This document shows, piece by piece, positions 1-6,847 of a stretch of DNA of 64,000 bases. Numbering within the stretch: position 1 is the first letter of the stretch; each line of letters begins with the position of its first letter. Below the pieces are notes generated by a model. That model saw nothing but the letters and a program-made list of their open reading frames with translations. It did not search any database and was not told where the DNA came from. Origin of the DNA: Cytobacillus suaedae (GTDB lineage: Bacteria; Bacillota; Bacilli; Bacillales; Bacillaceae_L). The stretch covers positions 4,117,001-4,181,000 of the forward strand of contig CP063163.1 of assembly GCA_014960805.1 (NCBI GenBank). Direction: 5' to 3'. The position numbers and the translations under genes are program-made.

Positions 1-753
1 AGTATCTGGAGCATCAACAGTTACGTTAATCGGTAAAGTACCAGAAACAGTAGCTAATTGTGCTTCAAGAACAGTCTTGAAAGTTTTAGCTTGTGGCAAC
101 CATTTTTTAGCTTCAGCTAGATATGCATTTGCTTTAGTGAAATCTTTAGCAGCGTTAGCAGCTACAACTTTATCTAGAGCCATTTTTACAGTTACATCAT
201 ATAATACAGATGCTTGAACTTTTTCTGCAGCACCTTTATATTGATCACGGATTAGGTCACGAGTTGATTGACCATATACTTTGTCTAAAAGAGCGTTTTG
301 TTTACGGAATTGAGCAGTCATACCGTGGTAAGCTTTCTCAACTTCATTTAAGTCTTTACCAGCAATTGCAGTTTCAAGTGCTTCTCTAGCTGCGTCTAAG
401 TTCTCACCAGCAGTGATAGCATCGATGTAACGCATAGCGCGGTCTTTTTGAACCACTGCGTTTTGTAATTTTGCTTCATATAACCATTTGTCAGTTCCAG
501 TTACTTTTGCAACTGCAGCTTGAGCGTCAGCTAAAGTAGATTTTGCGTAGTTGTAAGCAGCCCAAGGACGAGTTTCCCCATCAGCAGTCCCTTCGATAGA
601 GATAGCCCATTTAAGAACTGTAGCAGCGTCTTCTGCTTTTTTAACTAAAGATGCAACGTCAGTAGAAGCGTCAGCTTGAACTGGGTTAGCTGCTACGAAT
701 GCTGTTGCAGCGATAGCTGTAGAAGTAGCGATTTTAATAGCTTTTTTCTTCAT
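1..753 (-). CDS. SbsC-type S-layer protein, N-terminal part (cut by window edge)
   Basis: Reads from ATG at 753 off the left edge, 251 codons with no stop. It begins MKKKAIKIATSTAIAATAFV and has a cleavage region ending in QADA, a typical secretion signal. The mature part matches what I recall of the Geobacillus SbsC N-terminal region: helical blocks with SIEGTADGETRPW, RYIDAITAGENLDAARE and LLDKVYGQSTRDLIRDQYKG. In SbsC this region binds secondary cell-wall polymer and anchors the S-layer; Ig-like self-assembly domains would follow beyond the edge. The start is set by AAGGGAG ten bases upstream. The region 754-773 is the complement of three candidate small RNAs in this window. The family assignment is strong; whether it is the major S-layer protein is inferred from its strong promoter and long leader. 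Confidence 0.85.
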   Translation of the reverse strand, partial: MKKKAIKIATSTAIAATAFVAANPVQADASTDVASLVKKAEDAATVLKWAISIEGTADGETRPWAAYNYAKSTLADAQAAVAKVTGTDKWLYEAKLQNAVVQKDRAMRYIDAITAGENLDAAREALETAIAGKDLNEVEKAYHGMTAQFRKQNALLDKVYGQSTRDLIRDQYKGAAEKVQASVLYDVTVKMALDKVVAANAAKDFTKANAYLAEAKKWLPQAKTFKTVLEAQLATVSGTLPINVTVDAPDT

Positions 754-861
754 AAGATTAGTATTCTCCCTTCAGATATGTAAATATCCTTTTTATTCTA
801 GCAATGAATGAGATCACTGGTTTATATATTTATCCTGTACTCTCATTGCTTACCTAACTAG
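754..861 (-). promoter_or_regulatory. S-layer mRNA 5' leader with RBS and predicted antisense target
   Basis: The leader is about 108 nt. It can form a hairpin (AGCAATGA pairing with TCATTGCT, roughly 792-850) and ends in GAAGGGAGAATACTAATCTT directly before the ATG. The complement of this last 20-nt stretch occurs as 14 to 20-nt matches in short minus-strand transcription units at 3347-3360, 4828-4844 and 6715-6734. It is therefore the predicted pairing site for small RNAs that would mask the ribosome binding site. Long, structured leaders are usual for highly expressed S-layer genes. Confidence 0.6.
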
Positions 862-867
862 TAAATT

Positions 868-896
868 AGTATACTAGAACTTTCTTGTTAATGCAA
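868..896 (-). promoter_or_regulatory. SigA-type promoter of the S-layer gene
   Basis: On the minus strand, TTGCAT (891-896) and TATACT (868-873) are separated by exactly 17 bases, a good vegetative promoter. It predicts a start near 861. The rest of the gap to 1210 is AT-rich and holds the promoter region of the divergent operon; a single TGACGAA (Spo0A-box-like) lies near 1049. Confidence 0.65.
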
Positions 897-1210
897 TACT
901 TTCCAAAAAAAGTTTAGTATATTTTCCAATTTGGTAGTTTATTACCAAGATTGGTTTACAAATCTAATAGTATTACAAATATGGATAAATTTCTAGTGTT
1001 TTCTATAAAAAAATGCTAAATTTAATATTTTTGTTACATTCTGGCATTTTTTGACGAATATATTATCACTATACTTTTCCAAATCTTCTTTATCCACCAT
1101 AGACTATATGTTAAGAATTAACACTGTATTCCACTTTTTTTCATAAATATTATAGAGAATTTAAAAGACAAGTAGTAAAATAGGATGAGAGCATCTAGAA
1201 AGGTGGATAA

Positions 1211-2209
1211 ATGTTCATGTTTATTGAAAGAAGTAATGTTTCTTATAAAGTATTTGTATTCCTATTATTAACCTGTCTTCTGTTTCTACATATAAATGTT
1301 GTTCATGCAACTTCATTTCCTACGATTGTTTCGTCAGCTCCATCCCAAAGTGATCGGCACACTCCAATTGACACCGAGATCACTGTAACCTTTAATGATA
1401 AGGTAAAAAATATTTTTTCAACTGGTATTAAACTTTATCAAAAAACGGCATACGGTTTTACAAATGAAATCTCAATAGATGAAATTAGAAGAGATAATAA
1501 CTCTATAAAAATAATCACTCTTGATCCATTTACCTTTAATAAAGAATATAAAGTTGTAATTCCTGCTTATTCTATTGAACTTGATAATGGCTATTATCCA
1601 TATGAATATGCCTATACATTTCAAACAAACTATATGGATTTTCATGAATTAATGGTTCTTAATGAACCGAAACTTACTCAATTGTTAACTAACTACTCCC
1701 CAAGACAACTAAAGGTGTTTGCGCCTAAGCGTCATATTGATGAACTCCAAATTTTACATAAAGTAAAAGGGAATTTTGAAGATAATCAAACTTCAACAAA
1801 TGGAGTTACGAATATAGATATAAAGACTAGCGGTAATGAAGTCGATACGGTTCATGTTGATATTAAGAGAGATTCCCAATTAGTTAATAAAGGATTTGCA
1901 CGAAAATTTAATTATGATGCTAAAACTGGTTCATTAAGTTTTGATATTGGATTTAATAAAATGCCAGGTTACTATGACGTGATTATAAGAGTGTTTAACA
2001 AAAATGGTGAAGAGATTGATCGAAAGACGATTAAGTTTGGAACGACTAATGGCAAGCTCATTACAGATATTAAAGAGACCTATAAATACGAAACGGCTGG
2101 TAACTCATATACACTACAAGAGCTTCTTGCTGACGAAAAGTTATTCAATACACTTCTTAATGAAAATGAGATTAGAAGTTTAAAGGTTCAGGTGAATACT
2201 AGGCCATGA
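1211..2209 (+). CDS. Secreted protein with an SbsA-like Ig (Big_5) domain
   Basis: 332 aa. AAAGGTGG lies 6-7 bases before the ATG. An N-terminal hydrophobic segment (about residues 12-33, ending VVHA) is a signal peptide. Residues about 38-140 form a Big_5/SbsA Ig-like domain: a PTIVSSAPSQS start, DTEITVTFNDKV, and the NKEYKVVIPAYSIELDNG strand pattern ending in YTFQT. Such domains build S-layer lattices and surface stalks. Residues about 190-280 look like another beta-sandwich. The gene overlaps the next one by ATGA (2206-2209), indicating translational coupling in a three-gene operon. The exact role is unknown; a surface-structural or S-layer accessory protein is inferred from the domain and from the divergent S-layer gene. 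Confidence 0.7.
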   Translation: MFMFIERSNVSYKVFVFLLLTCLLFLHINVVHATSFPTIVSSAPSQSDRHTPIDTEITVTFNDKVKNIFSTGIKLYQKTAYGFTNEISIDEIRRDNNSIKIITLDPFTFNKEYKVVIPAYSIELDNGYYPYEYAYTFQTNYMDFHELMVLNEPKLTQLLTNYSPRQLKVFAPKRHIDELQILHKVKGNFEDNQTSTNGVTNIDIKTSGNEVDTVHVDIKRDSQLVNKGFARKFNYDAKTGSLSFDIGFNKMPGYYDVIIRVFNKNGEEIDRKTIKFGTTNGKLITDIKETYKYETAGNSYTLQELLADEKLFNTLLNENEIRSLKVQVNTRP

Positions 2210-2889
2210 TTAACAAGTATCTAAAAACGCTCATACTTACTCCCATCACAATCCTTTTTGTGCTGGGAGTTCTATTTATCCCAACAATCTTCTCGATGAC
2301 AGAGAATGAATTACCTTTACAAACGACAACTGATTCAAAAAAGGAATGGACCGTGTCCTTTAACATGGAAGTGCACCCTTCAACTGTAAGTTCTAACACC
2401 ATCTATATAATAGATGAAAGAGATAAAAAGGTTCCTACAAAATTATCAGTTGATAAAAATGGGCAATCAGTGGTGATTGCACCTATAAGATCTTATAAAG
2501 AAGGAACTAGATATTATTTATTTATTAAGGAGTCTTTAAGATCAGAGAGGAAACTGTTTTTAAACAAAGACACGATTATGCCTTTTGAGCACGTGAAGGA
2601 TGAAAAGAATTCTAAAAAGAAGGAAAATGAAACTAAAGCAACTTCAAAGGATAAAGAATCGAAGCTTACAATTAGCGTGAAGCATCACACGTATTTGTCA
2701 GAGTTAAAAGCAACTTCTATAGATAACTCAATTTCTAAAATCCTAATAGGTAACAATGAAATGCACTATGATGGAGATAATAAGTACAGTTTAAACCTAG
2801 CAGGTGTTAAATCTGGAGACAAACTATCAATTAAAGCATATAATTCCGACAACCGAATTGTAGAGCGCCTAACATATGAAGTGGAATAG
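2206..2889 (+). CDS. Membrane-anchored Big_5 Ig-like protein
   Basis: 227 aa, starting within the stop of the upstream gene (ATGA overlap). One N-terminal membrane segment (residues about 8-28) acts as signal anchor. Residues about 45-125 resemble an SbsA-like Ig domain (EWTVSFNMEVHPSTVSSNTI, then IAPIRSYKEGTRYYLFI). A Lys/Glu-rich linker (about 130-150) leads to a second small beta-rich domain. No catalytic motif is visible. It is the second gene of an operon with two other surface proteins and probably faces outward. The function is not known. Confidence 0.65.
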   Translation: MINKYLKTLILTPITILFVLGVLFIPTIFSMTENELPLQTTTDSKKEWTVSFNMEVHPSTVSSNTIYIIDERDKKVPTKLSVDKNGQSVVIAPIRSYKEGTRYYLFIKESLRSERKLFLNKDTIMPFEHVKDEKNSKKKENETKATSKDKESKLTISVKHHTYLSELKATSIDNSISKILIGNNEMHYDGDNKYSLNLAGVKSGDKLSIKAYNSDNRIVERLTYEVE

Positions 2890-2897
2890 GAGATACT

Positions 2898-3170
2898 ATG
2901 TTTAAAAAAGGACTGCTTGTGTTTATATTATTGTTTATCATTGGAGCCAATCTTGCGCTATGGCCATATCTATATAAACAATCAAAGGGTGTTAGATCCG
3001 ACATTGAAACTTCAGAACAGACCGTTAAATCTGAAACCCAAACAGCGAGTCAAAGAGTAGATACTGAAGAAGAAGCTTTAGATGAGGAAGAGACAACTGG
3101 ATATGAAGAGCAACTTAATGAAGAAACGGAAACTGAGGAAGTAGAATTTAAAGTCGTTGAAATAAAATAA
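2898..3170 (+). CDS. Small membrane protein with acidic tail
   Basis: 90 aa, with AGGAG 6-7 bases before the ATG and 8 bases after the previous stop, so it is the last gene of the 1211-3170 operon. It has a single N-terminal membrane segment (residues about 4-24) and then a hydrophilic tail very rich in Glu and Thr. No family recognised. The arrangement suggests a signal-anchor protein with a disordered outer region working with the two Ig-like proteins. Confidence 0.6.
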   Translation: MFKKGLLVFILLFIIGANLALWPYLYKQSKGVRSDIETSEQTVKSETQTASQRVDTEEEALDEEETTGYEEQLNEETETEEVEFKVVEIK

Positions 3171-3221
3171 AAAAATTTTATTTCAATGACGAAACTTTTA
3201 TATACTCGTGAACGTCTATAT

Positions 3222-3273
3222 AGGTACACACTAGCAAATGGGCTTCATGGTTCCATTACCTGTGTGCTTACCT
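3222..3273 (+). other. Structured 3' UTR element (nested inverted repeat)
   Basis: Nested complementary segments: AGGT/ACCT outside, CACAC/GTGTG, and AATGG/CCATT inside, around a short loop. It lies between the operon stop (3170) and its terminator (3281). It is not a riboswitch class I recognise. Part of the sequence (TGCTTACCTAACT) also occurs at 848-860 beside the S-layer promoter. Confidence 0.3.
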
Positions 3274-3280
3274 AACTTTT

Positions 3281-3317
3281 GAGGGTTACTACTTATAGTA
3301 GAAACTCTCTTTTTTTA
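3281..3317 (+). terminator. Terminator of the 1211-3170 operon
   Basis: A 12-bp stem (GAGGGTTACTAC with GTAGAAACTCTC, one mismatch and one G-U) is followed by seven T on the plus strand. Confidence 0.65.
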
Positions 3318-3322
3318 AGCAT

Positions 3323-3380
3323 AAAAAAAATCCCTTCTCTAAAAGAGAAGGGAGAATACTATATGTATCATGTTGATAAT
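3323..3380 (-). ncRNA. Candidate small RNA 1, antisense to the S-layer RBS
   Basis: A compact minus-strand transcription unit. An extended -10 (TGCTATAAT, 3387-3395) predicts a start near 3380. A perfect 9-bp stem (3331-3339 with 3345-3353) followed by eight U ends it near 3323. The roughly 58-nt RNA contains AGTATTCTCCCTTC, the exact complement of 14 nt over the S-layer RBS (760-773). The upstream minus-strand gene has its own hairpin at 3481-3510, so this is not merely that gene's terminator. No ORF fits. Promoter and target are inferred; the -35 is weak. Confidence 0.5.
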
Positions 3381-3480
3381 GAATATATTATAGCACACAT
3401 TTAACTATTTGTGGAGATTTTGTATAAATAATATTAATAAAACGTAAAAATAATTAGAATCTATTTACACTTGTAATAGA

Positions 3481-3510
3481 AATCCCGCAGTTCATTTGAC
3501 CTACAGGATT
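3481..3510 (-). terminator. Hairpin downstream of the transglutaminase gene
   Basis: A 10-bp stem with two G-U pairs (AATCCTGTAG with CTGCGGGATT) lies just after the stop at 3516. The T tract is poor, so this is a weak terminator or 3' stabiliser. Confidence 0.4.
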
Positions 3511-3515
3511 CTGTA

Positions 3516-4688
3516 TTATTTAAATTGATATGATGTTTGGGCAGCAGGAAACTTTGTTTTATCCCATACATGATATTGATCCATTTTTAAGTCTGATACT
3601 AAGAAATATTCATAAAGCACTCTATCCTTTAGATTTGGAACCGGGTCATCCCAGGTAGCATCCAAGTGATACCATTGGTTATCGAGATTAACCATAATCC
3701 ATGCGTGTTCCCCTCCATCAGCAGTTCCAGTTACGTATTTTGTTTCAATACCAATTTGTTTTAATAACAGCTGCATGGTCTTGGCATAACCATCACAAAC
3801 AGCCATATTTTCTATTAGAATTCCATAGATTGTATAGGACTCATGAGGGATAGAATTACCCAAGTAATTCAAATAATCGTACTCAGAGCTTTTTACTACA
3901 TATTCATAAAATCTTTTAATTTTCTCGTAATCACTTAGATCTTCAGGAATGCTGTTCATTATGCTTTCAACCTGTAGATCTATTTTTTTCTTCTTTTCTT
4001 TAATTTCATCTACGGAGTAAACGTAATTAAATTTTATTAAACCACTAGAAGAATACTCACTTCCGTCATAGTAGAAGATATCCGGATTTTCAGCAACAAC
4101 CTTCTCAAGGGTTGATGATACTATTGAAAAATTTTTGCTAAACTGTTCGTCAAACTTTGCCCTGTCAAATATACGGACTGCTAATTCAGGTACAATAATT
4201 GATGTCTTATAGTTTTTAATTGCATTTGCAATTGTTGTATAAAGCTCATCCCTAAGTTCCTGTTCGGTCATTGGCTTTGGCGCAACAGGACTTTCAGAAG
4301 ATCGTTGAGCTATTTTTTTACATTCAAGCTGTTGTAATTTCTTTTTTGATGGAGTCTCATAGATTAGATGAGTAGGCATTTTCGTTAACCATAGGTTAGC
4401 TCCTAATCCATATTGACTTCCGAATTGATTGTCATATCTATAGACAGAATACTCTTCACCTGGTTGTAAAGTTCGAGAAGCTACTAATTTACCATTCTCT
4501 CTAGACCAAAGAGTGATAGGTTTAGTAATGGTAACCTTCCCTATTTGACCATCTCTAAGCTTTAATTTCCCCCACCAAATAGCAGTGTTTTCATTAATTC
4601 CTTCACATTGATCTGCTGCGCTCACTTGGGATATTCCACTGATAACTAAAAACATTACTGTAATAAATGATAGTAAGACCTTTTTCAT
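3516..4688 (-). CDS. Secreted transglutaminase-like protein with an N-terminal shared surface domain
   Basis: 390 aa; AAGGGGG precedes the ATG. The signal peptide covers residues 1-24 (cut near VSAA). Residues about 38-115 are one copy of a ~75-aa domain also found in the GDSL hydrolase at 11487, the subtilase at 60847 and the GH18 protein at 62474 (pattern IGKVTITKPITLW ... LQPGEEYSVYR ... GSQYGLGANLWLTKM). The C-terminal half is a transglutaminase-like domain with an intact triad: Cys in NMAVCDGYAKT, His in GGEHAWIMV, Asp in HLDATWDDP. Such secreted enzymes cross-link or hydrolyse amide bonds in surface proteins or the wall; the substrate is unknown. Paired inverted Spo0A-box-like motifs lie 65-90 bases upstream. 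Confidence 0.8.
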   Translation of the reverse strand: MKKVLLSFITVMFLVISGISQVSAADQCEGINENTAIWWGKLKLRDGQIGKVTITKPITLWSRENGKLVASRTLQPGEEYSVYRYDNQFGSQYGLGANLWLTKMPTHLIYETPSKKKLQQLECKKIAQRSSESPVAPKPMTEQELRDELYTTIANAIKNYKTSIIVPELAVRIFDRAKFDEQFSKNFSIVSSTLEKVVAENPDIFYYDGSEYSSSGLIKFNYVYSVDEIKEKKKKIDLQVESIMNSIPEDLSDYEKIKRFYEYVVKSSEYDYLNYLGNSIPHESYTIYGILIENMAVCDGYAKTMQLLLKQIGIETKYVTGTADGGEHAWIMVNLDNQWYHLDATWDDPVPNLKDRVLYEYFLVSDLKMDQYHVWDKTKFPAAQTSYQFK

Positions 4689-4754
4689 ATGTGCCCCCTT
4701 AGGCGTTGTAATTCTATTACTTTCGACTTAGAGGGGGGTAAATCCTTTATTTTA

Positions 4755-4780
4755 TCGACAAATGCCACGCATTTGTCGAA
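4755..4780. promoter_or_regulatory. Inverted pair of Spo0A-box-like motifs
   Basis: TCGACAAATG and CATTTGTCGA face each other across 5 bases. Each arm contains TTTGTCGA, close to the Spo0A box TGTCGAA. The site lies between the transglutaminase start (4688) and small RNA 2. It could also be a stem-loop in a transcript; which use applies cannot be decided from sequence. Confidence 0.4.
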
Positions 4781-4794
4781 CGCACTTATCTAGA

Positions 4795-4846
4795 CAAAAA
4801 AATATCTCCCCGTCCAAATTAATGAACAGGGAGAATACTAATCTAT
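4795..4846 (-). ncRNA. Candidate small RNA 2, antisense to the S-layer RBS
   Basis: Minus-strand unit: TATACT (4853-4858) as -10, predicted start near 4846, and a terminator made of a 10-bp stem with two G-U pairs (4806-4815 with 4824-4833) followed by a T-rich tract. The 5' end, AGATTAGTATTCTCCCT, is complementary to 17 consecutive bases of the S-layer leader (755-771) without mismatch. No minus-strand gene lies upstream to need this terminator: the next gene is on the plus strand. The -35 is poor. A palindrome (CTATACT/AGTATAG, 4844-4860) overlaps the -10. Confidence 0.5.
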
Positions 4847-4983
4847 ACTCATAGTATAGTCAGAAGGGACTTGTTTTATTCATATTAATTAAAATAGCTC
4901 CAAAATTGGTTTTATTTAACTTAGACAAGGGAGCCCTGCGTCTATATAATTTACATGAATTTTAAATAAGGAGAGATACGAGA

Positions 4984-5373
4984 ATGTTGAAAAAAACGAT
5001 ATTAACTAGCCTCGCTTTAACTTCTGCGTTATTGTTTTCGACTGTTCCTGTAAATGCATCAATTGTATCTACTGCTGAAAAGTTATTTCGTAGTGCCGAG
5101 AGTTATGCAGGTTCATTGAAATGGGCTATTTCTATAGAAGGAACTGGGGATGGGAAGACAATTCCTTGGAAGTTTTATAATGGAACAAAAGATGCTTATC
5201 AAAAAGCAGTATCAGCTGTTTCTAAACTACCAGCTAGTACGACAAAAGCGAATTTACAGAAACGATTAGAAAGTAATGTAAATCTATATATTATTACAAC
5301 TCCAGGTAAAGTTGGACGTGCAGTTGCTTATATTGATGCAATTACTGCAGGTGAGAAGATTAAACCAAAATAG
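4984..5373 (+). CDS. SbsC N-terminal-like protein, 5' part of a frameshifted gene
   Basis: 129 aa from an ATG preceded by AGGAGAG. Signal peptide 1-25 (VPVNA). The mature part parallels the S-layer protein at 1-753 and the paralogue at 10109 (KWAISIEGTGDGKTIPW, AVAYIDAITAGEKI). It stops at 5373 just where the paralogues continue. The matching continuation is in the +1 frame directly downstream (5374-6505). The switch falls at CCAAAATAG (5365-5373): one fewer A in the run of four would join the halves. Either a true frameshift pseudogene, a sequencing error in the homopolymer, or phase variation. If translated alone it would be a small secreted helical fragment. Confidence 0.6.
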   Translation: MLKKTILTSLALTSALLFSTVPVNASIVSTAEKLFRSAESYAGSLKWAISIEGTGDGKTIPWKFYNGTKDAYQKAVSAVSKLPASTTKANLQKRLESNVNLYIITTPGKVGRAVAYIDAITAGEKIKPK

Positions 5374-6505
5374 TGTTGATGATACAACAGAGCAATACTA
5401 TCATGATTTATCACGTGAATTGAGAAAGCAGGCACATTTGTTGGATCGTGTTTATGGTGAATCGACTCGTCAATTGATTCGCAGTCATTCTAAAGGGGCG
5501 GCTGAACAAGCTAAAGCTGATTCATTGTATCCTGTTTCTATTTTTATGTCTCTAAAGAAATTTGAATCTTATATCTCAACACATGCTTTCCAATCAGCTC
5601 TGGAGTATAAAGTTGAGATCGAAGCTTTATTTGATGCAGCCATTGCTAATGGAAAAATAAGTGATACTGTTTTAAATTACCTGGATTTCCGATATAAAGA
5701 CACCCAAACATTGATTCCTAAAATGATTGATTTTTCGTTAGTCGATATGGAGAGGAAATATAGCCAAACGAATCATTTATATAACGGGAAAGAATTTAAA
5801 GTAAATGCAGAGGACTTAAATAATTTTGATGTATTTTCAATTAGATTATTTGAAGAAGCTGCATCAGTTACACTCTCATTTTCAACTGGTAACATTTCAG
5901 AAGTGGTTTTCACTGGTGAAAGTGTAAGTAGTGCTGAAGTGAACTTGCAAGAGCTTAAAACAAAGCATAACTTAACAAATCTTCCGAATCTTGCTTTTGA
6001 GCTAGTTGTTACGGATGAAAATGGTGAACAGAGTAAAGAAACAGGAAAACTATTCGGAGAAACTCCGTTTGTGTTTTCTGGTGGTACGTACTTTAGTGAC
6101 CAAGGCTATTCAGTTAGAGTCGATCATGACTATAAAGTGTATCCAGGGTCTGAGGGTAGCTCTGTTATTTTTACAGAGAATGAAGAAGCAGGTGGAAATG
6201 GGGTAATTATTGAAAAATTAGACCCTAATACCGATTTGGAGAAACTACATGAAGATTCCATTGATTATCTAAAGCATACTCCTGGAATTCCAGAGGATTA
6301 TGCAGGTCACAATTACTTCGAAGATACGGATATTGAAGTGGTCATGCACCTCATCGTTCAAAAAAGCTACCATTCAGAAGAGATTATTGTTTTTAAAGTG
6401 GATGGACAACTCATTAAATTCTATGTACAAGTTGAAGGAACGCATTTAGTAATGGATGTTAGAAGTGACTTATTGAATATGGCAAAAACAATTAACTTTG
6501 AATAA
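5374..6505 (+). pseudogene. 3' part of the frameshifted SbsC-like surface protein
   Basis: Open frame continuing the 4984 gene after a +1 shift. It starts with the conserved block found in the other SbsC-like proteins (YYHDLSRELRKQAHLLDRVY, then STRQLIRSHSKGAAEQ) and runs about 377 codons to 6505. Its C-terminal two-thirds (from about 5770) is a beta-rich region of unknown family with no SbsC-like Ig repeats. There is no convincing RBS or start near the junction, so independent translation is unlikely. Repaired, the product would be a secreted protein of about 507 aa with the SbsC wall-binding module fused to an unknown C-terminal domain. Confidence 0.55.
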
Positions 6506-6512
6506 TAGATTT

Positions 6513-6541
6513 AGCTGACTCATTCTAGGGTCAACTTTTTT
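6513..6541 (+). terminator. Terminator of the frameshifted SbsC-like gene
   Basis: AGCTGAC pairs with GTCAACT (one mismatch) and is followed by a run of T on the plus strand. Confidence 0.45.
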
Positions 6542-6549
6542 ATAGGCAC

Positions 6550-6584
6550 AAAAAAAGGACCGAATTTCATAGTAAAATTCGGTC
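6550..6584 (-). terminator. Strong minus-strand terminator
   Basis: A 10-bp stem (GACCGAATTT with AAATTCGGTC) followed by seven U on the minus strand. No minus-strand protein gene lies between it and 6771, so it would end a longer form of small RNA 3. Confidence 0.6.
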
Positions 6585-6634
6585 TAAATATATTGATAGC
6601 TCCTAATTGAAGCTATTAAGTTGGAATTTCACAT

Positions 6635-6685
6635 CCTAAGGCTACAGTTTTCACTTTAAGGGAGAATAAAAAGTGCAAACCTTAG
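6635..6685 (-). other. Nested hairpin with anti-RBS loop downstream of small RNA 3
   Basis: On the minus strand CTAAGG (6680-6685) pairs with CCTTAG (6636-6641). Inside, CACTTT pairs with AAAGTG and presents the loop TTATTCTCCCTT (6658-6669). The loop is complementary to AAGGGAGAATA of the S-layer RBS. C-rich loops of this kind are how several Gram-positive regulatory RNAs contact ribosome binding sites. It would be transcribed only if RNA polymerase reads through the first terminator of small RNA 3. Confidence 0.4.
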
Positions 6686-6734
6686 AAAAAAGTTCCCTTC
6701 AACTTGTTTAAAGAGAAGGGAAAATACTAATCTT
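6686..6734 (-). ncRNA. Candidate small RNA 3, antisense to the S-layer RBS (best copy)
   Basis: An extended -10 (TGCTATAAT, 6741-6749) predicts a start near 6734. The RNA begins AAGATTAGTATTTTCCCTTC: all 20 bases pair with the S-layer RBS region 754-773, with one G-U pair and no mismatch. An 8-bp stem (TTCCCTTC/GAAGGGAA) and six U end it near 6686. The preceding minus-strand gene (SLH protein) has its own strong terminator at 6796-6838, so the unit stands alone. A longer form of about 185 nt could run to the terminator at 6550. No ORF of note. Confidence 0.55.
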
Positions 6735-6740
6735 GAGGTT

Positions 6741-6771
6741 ATTATAGCACCGAATGTCGAAACGTGTCGAT
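6741..6771 (-). promoter_or_regulatory. Promoter of small RNA 3 with tandem Spo0A-box-like motifs
   Basis: TATAAT (6741-6746) with an upstream TG forms an extended -10. TGTCGAA (6755-6761) and TGTCGAT (6765-6771), read on the plus strand and 10 bases apart, cover the spacer and the -35 position. Spo0A boxes overlapping the -35 are typical of Spo0A-controlled promoters. Control by Spo0A is an inference from motif and position. Confidence 0.4.
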
Positions 6772-6795
6772 ATATGTATTATTTCCTCTAGTGGT

Positions 6796-6838
6796 AAAAA
6801 AAAGAAAAAATGCCATTCACTGTTTTACATGAATGGCA
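6796..6838 (-). terminator. Terminator of the SLH protein gene
   Basis: A perfect 9-bp stem (TGCCATTCA/TGAATGGCA) followed on the minus strand by a long T-rich tract. Confidence 0.75.
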
Positions 6839-6847
6839 CTCCTTCTT

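Noticed and set aside
3340-3360. RBS-like GGGAGAATACT segments read on the plus strand as real ribosome binding sites
   Set aside because: No start codon with an open frame follows at proper distance at 3360, 4846 or 6734; -10 boxes and T tracts are all on the minus strand.
4795-4846. Small RNA unit 2 as a simple terminator of a minus-strand gene
   Set aside because: No minus-strand gene lies upstream of it; the next gene to the right is on the plus strand.
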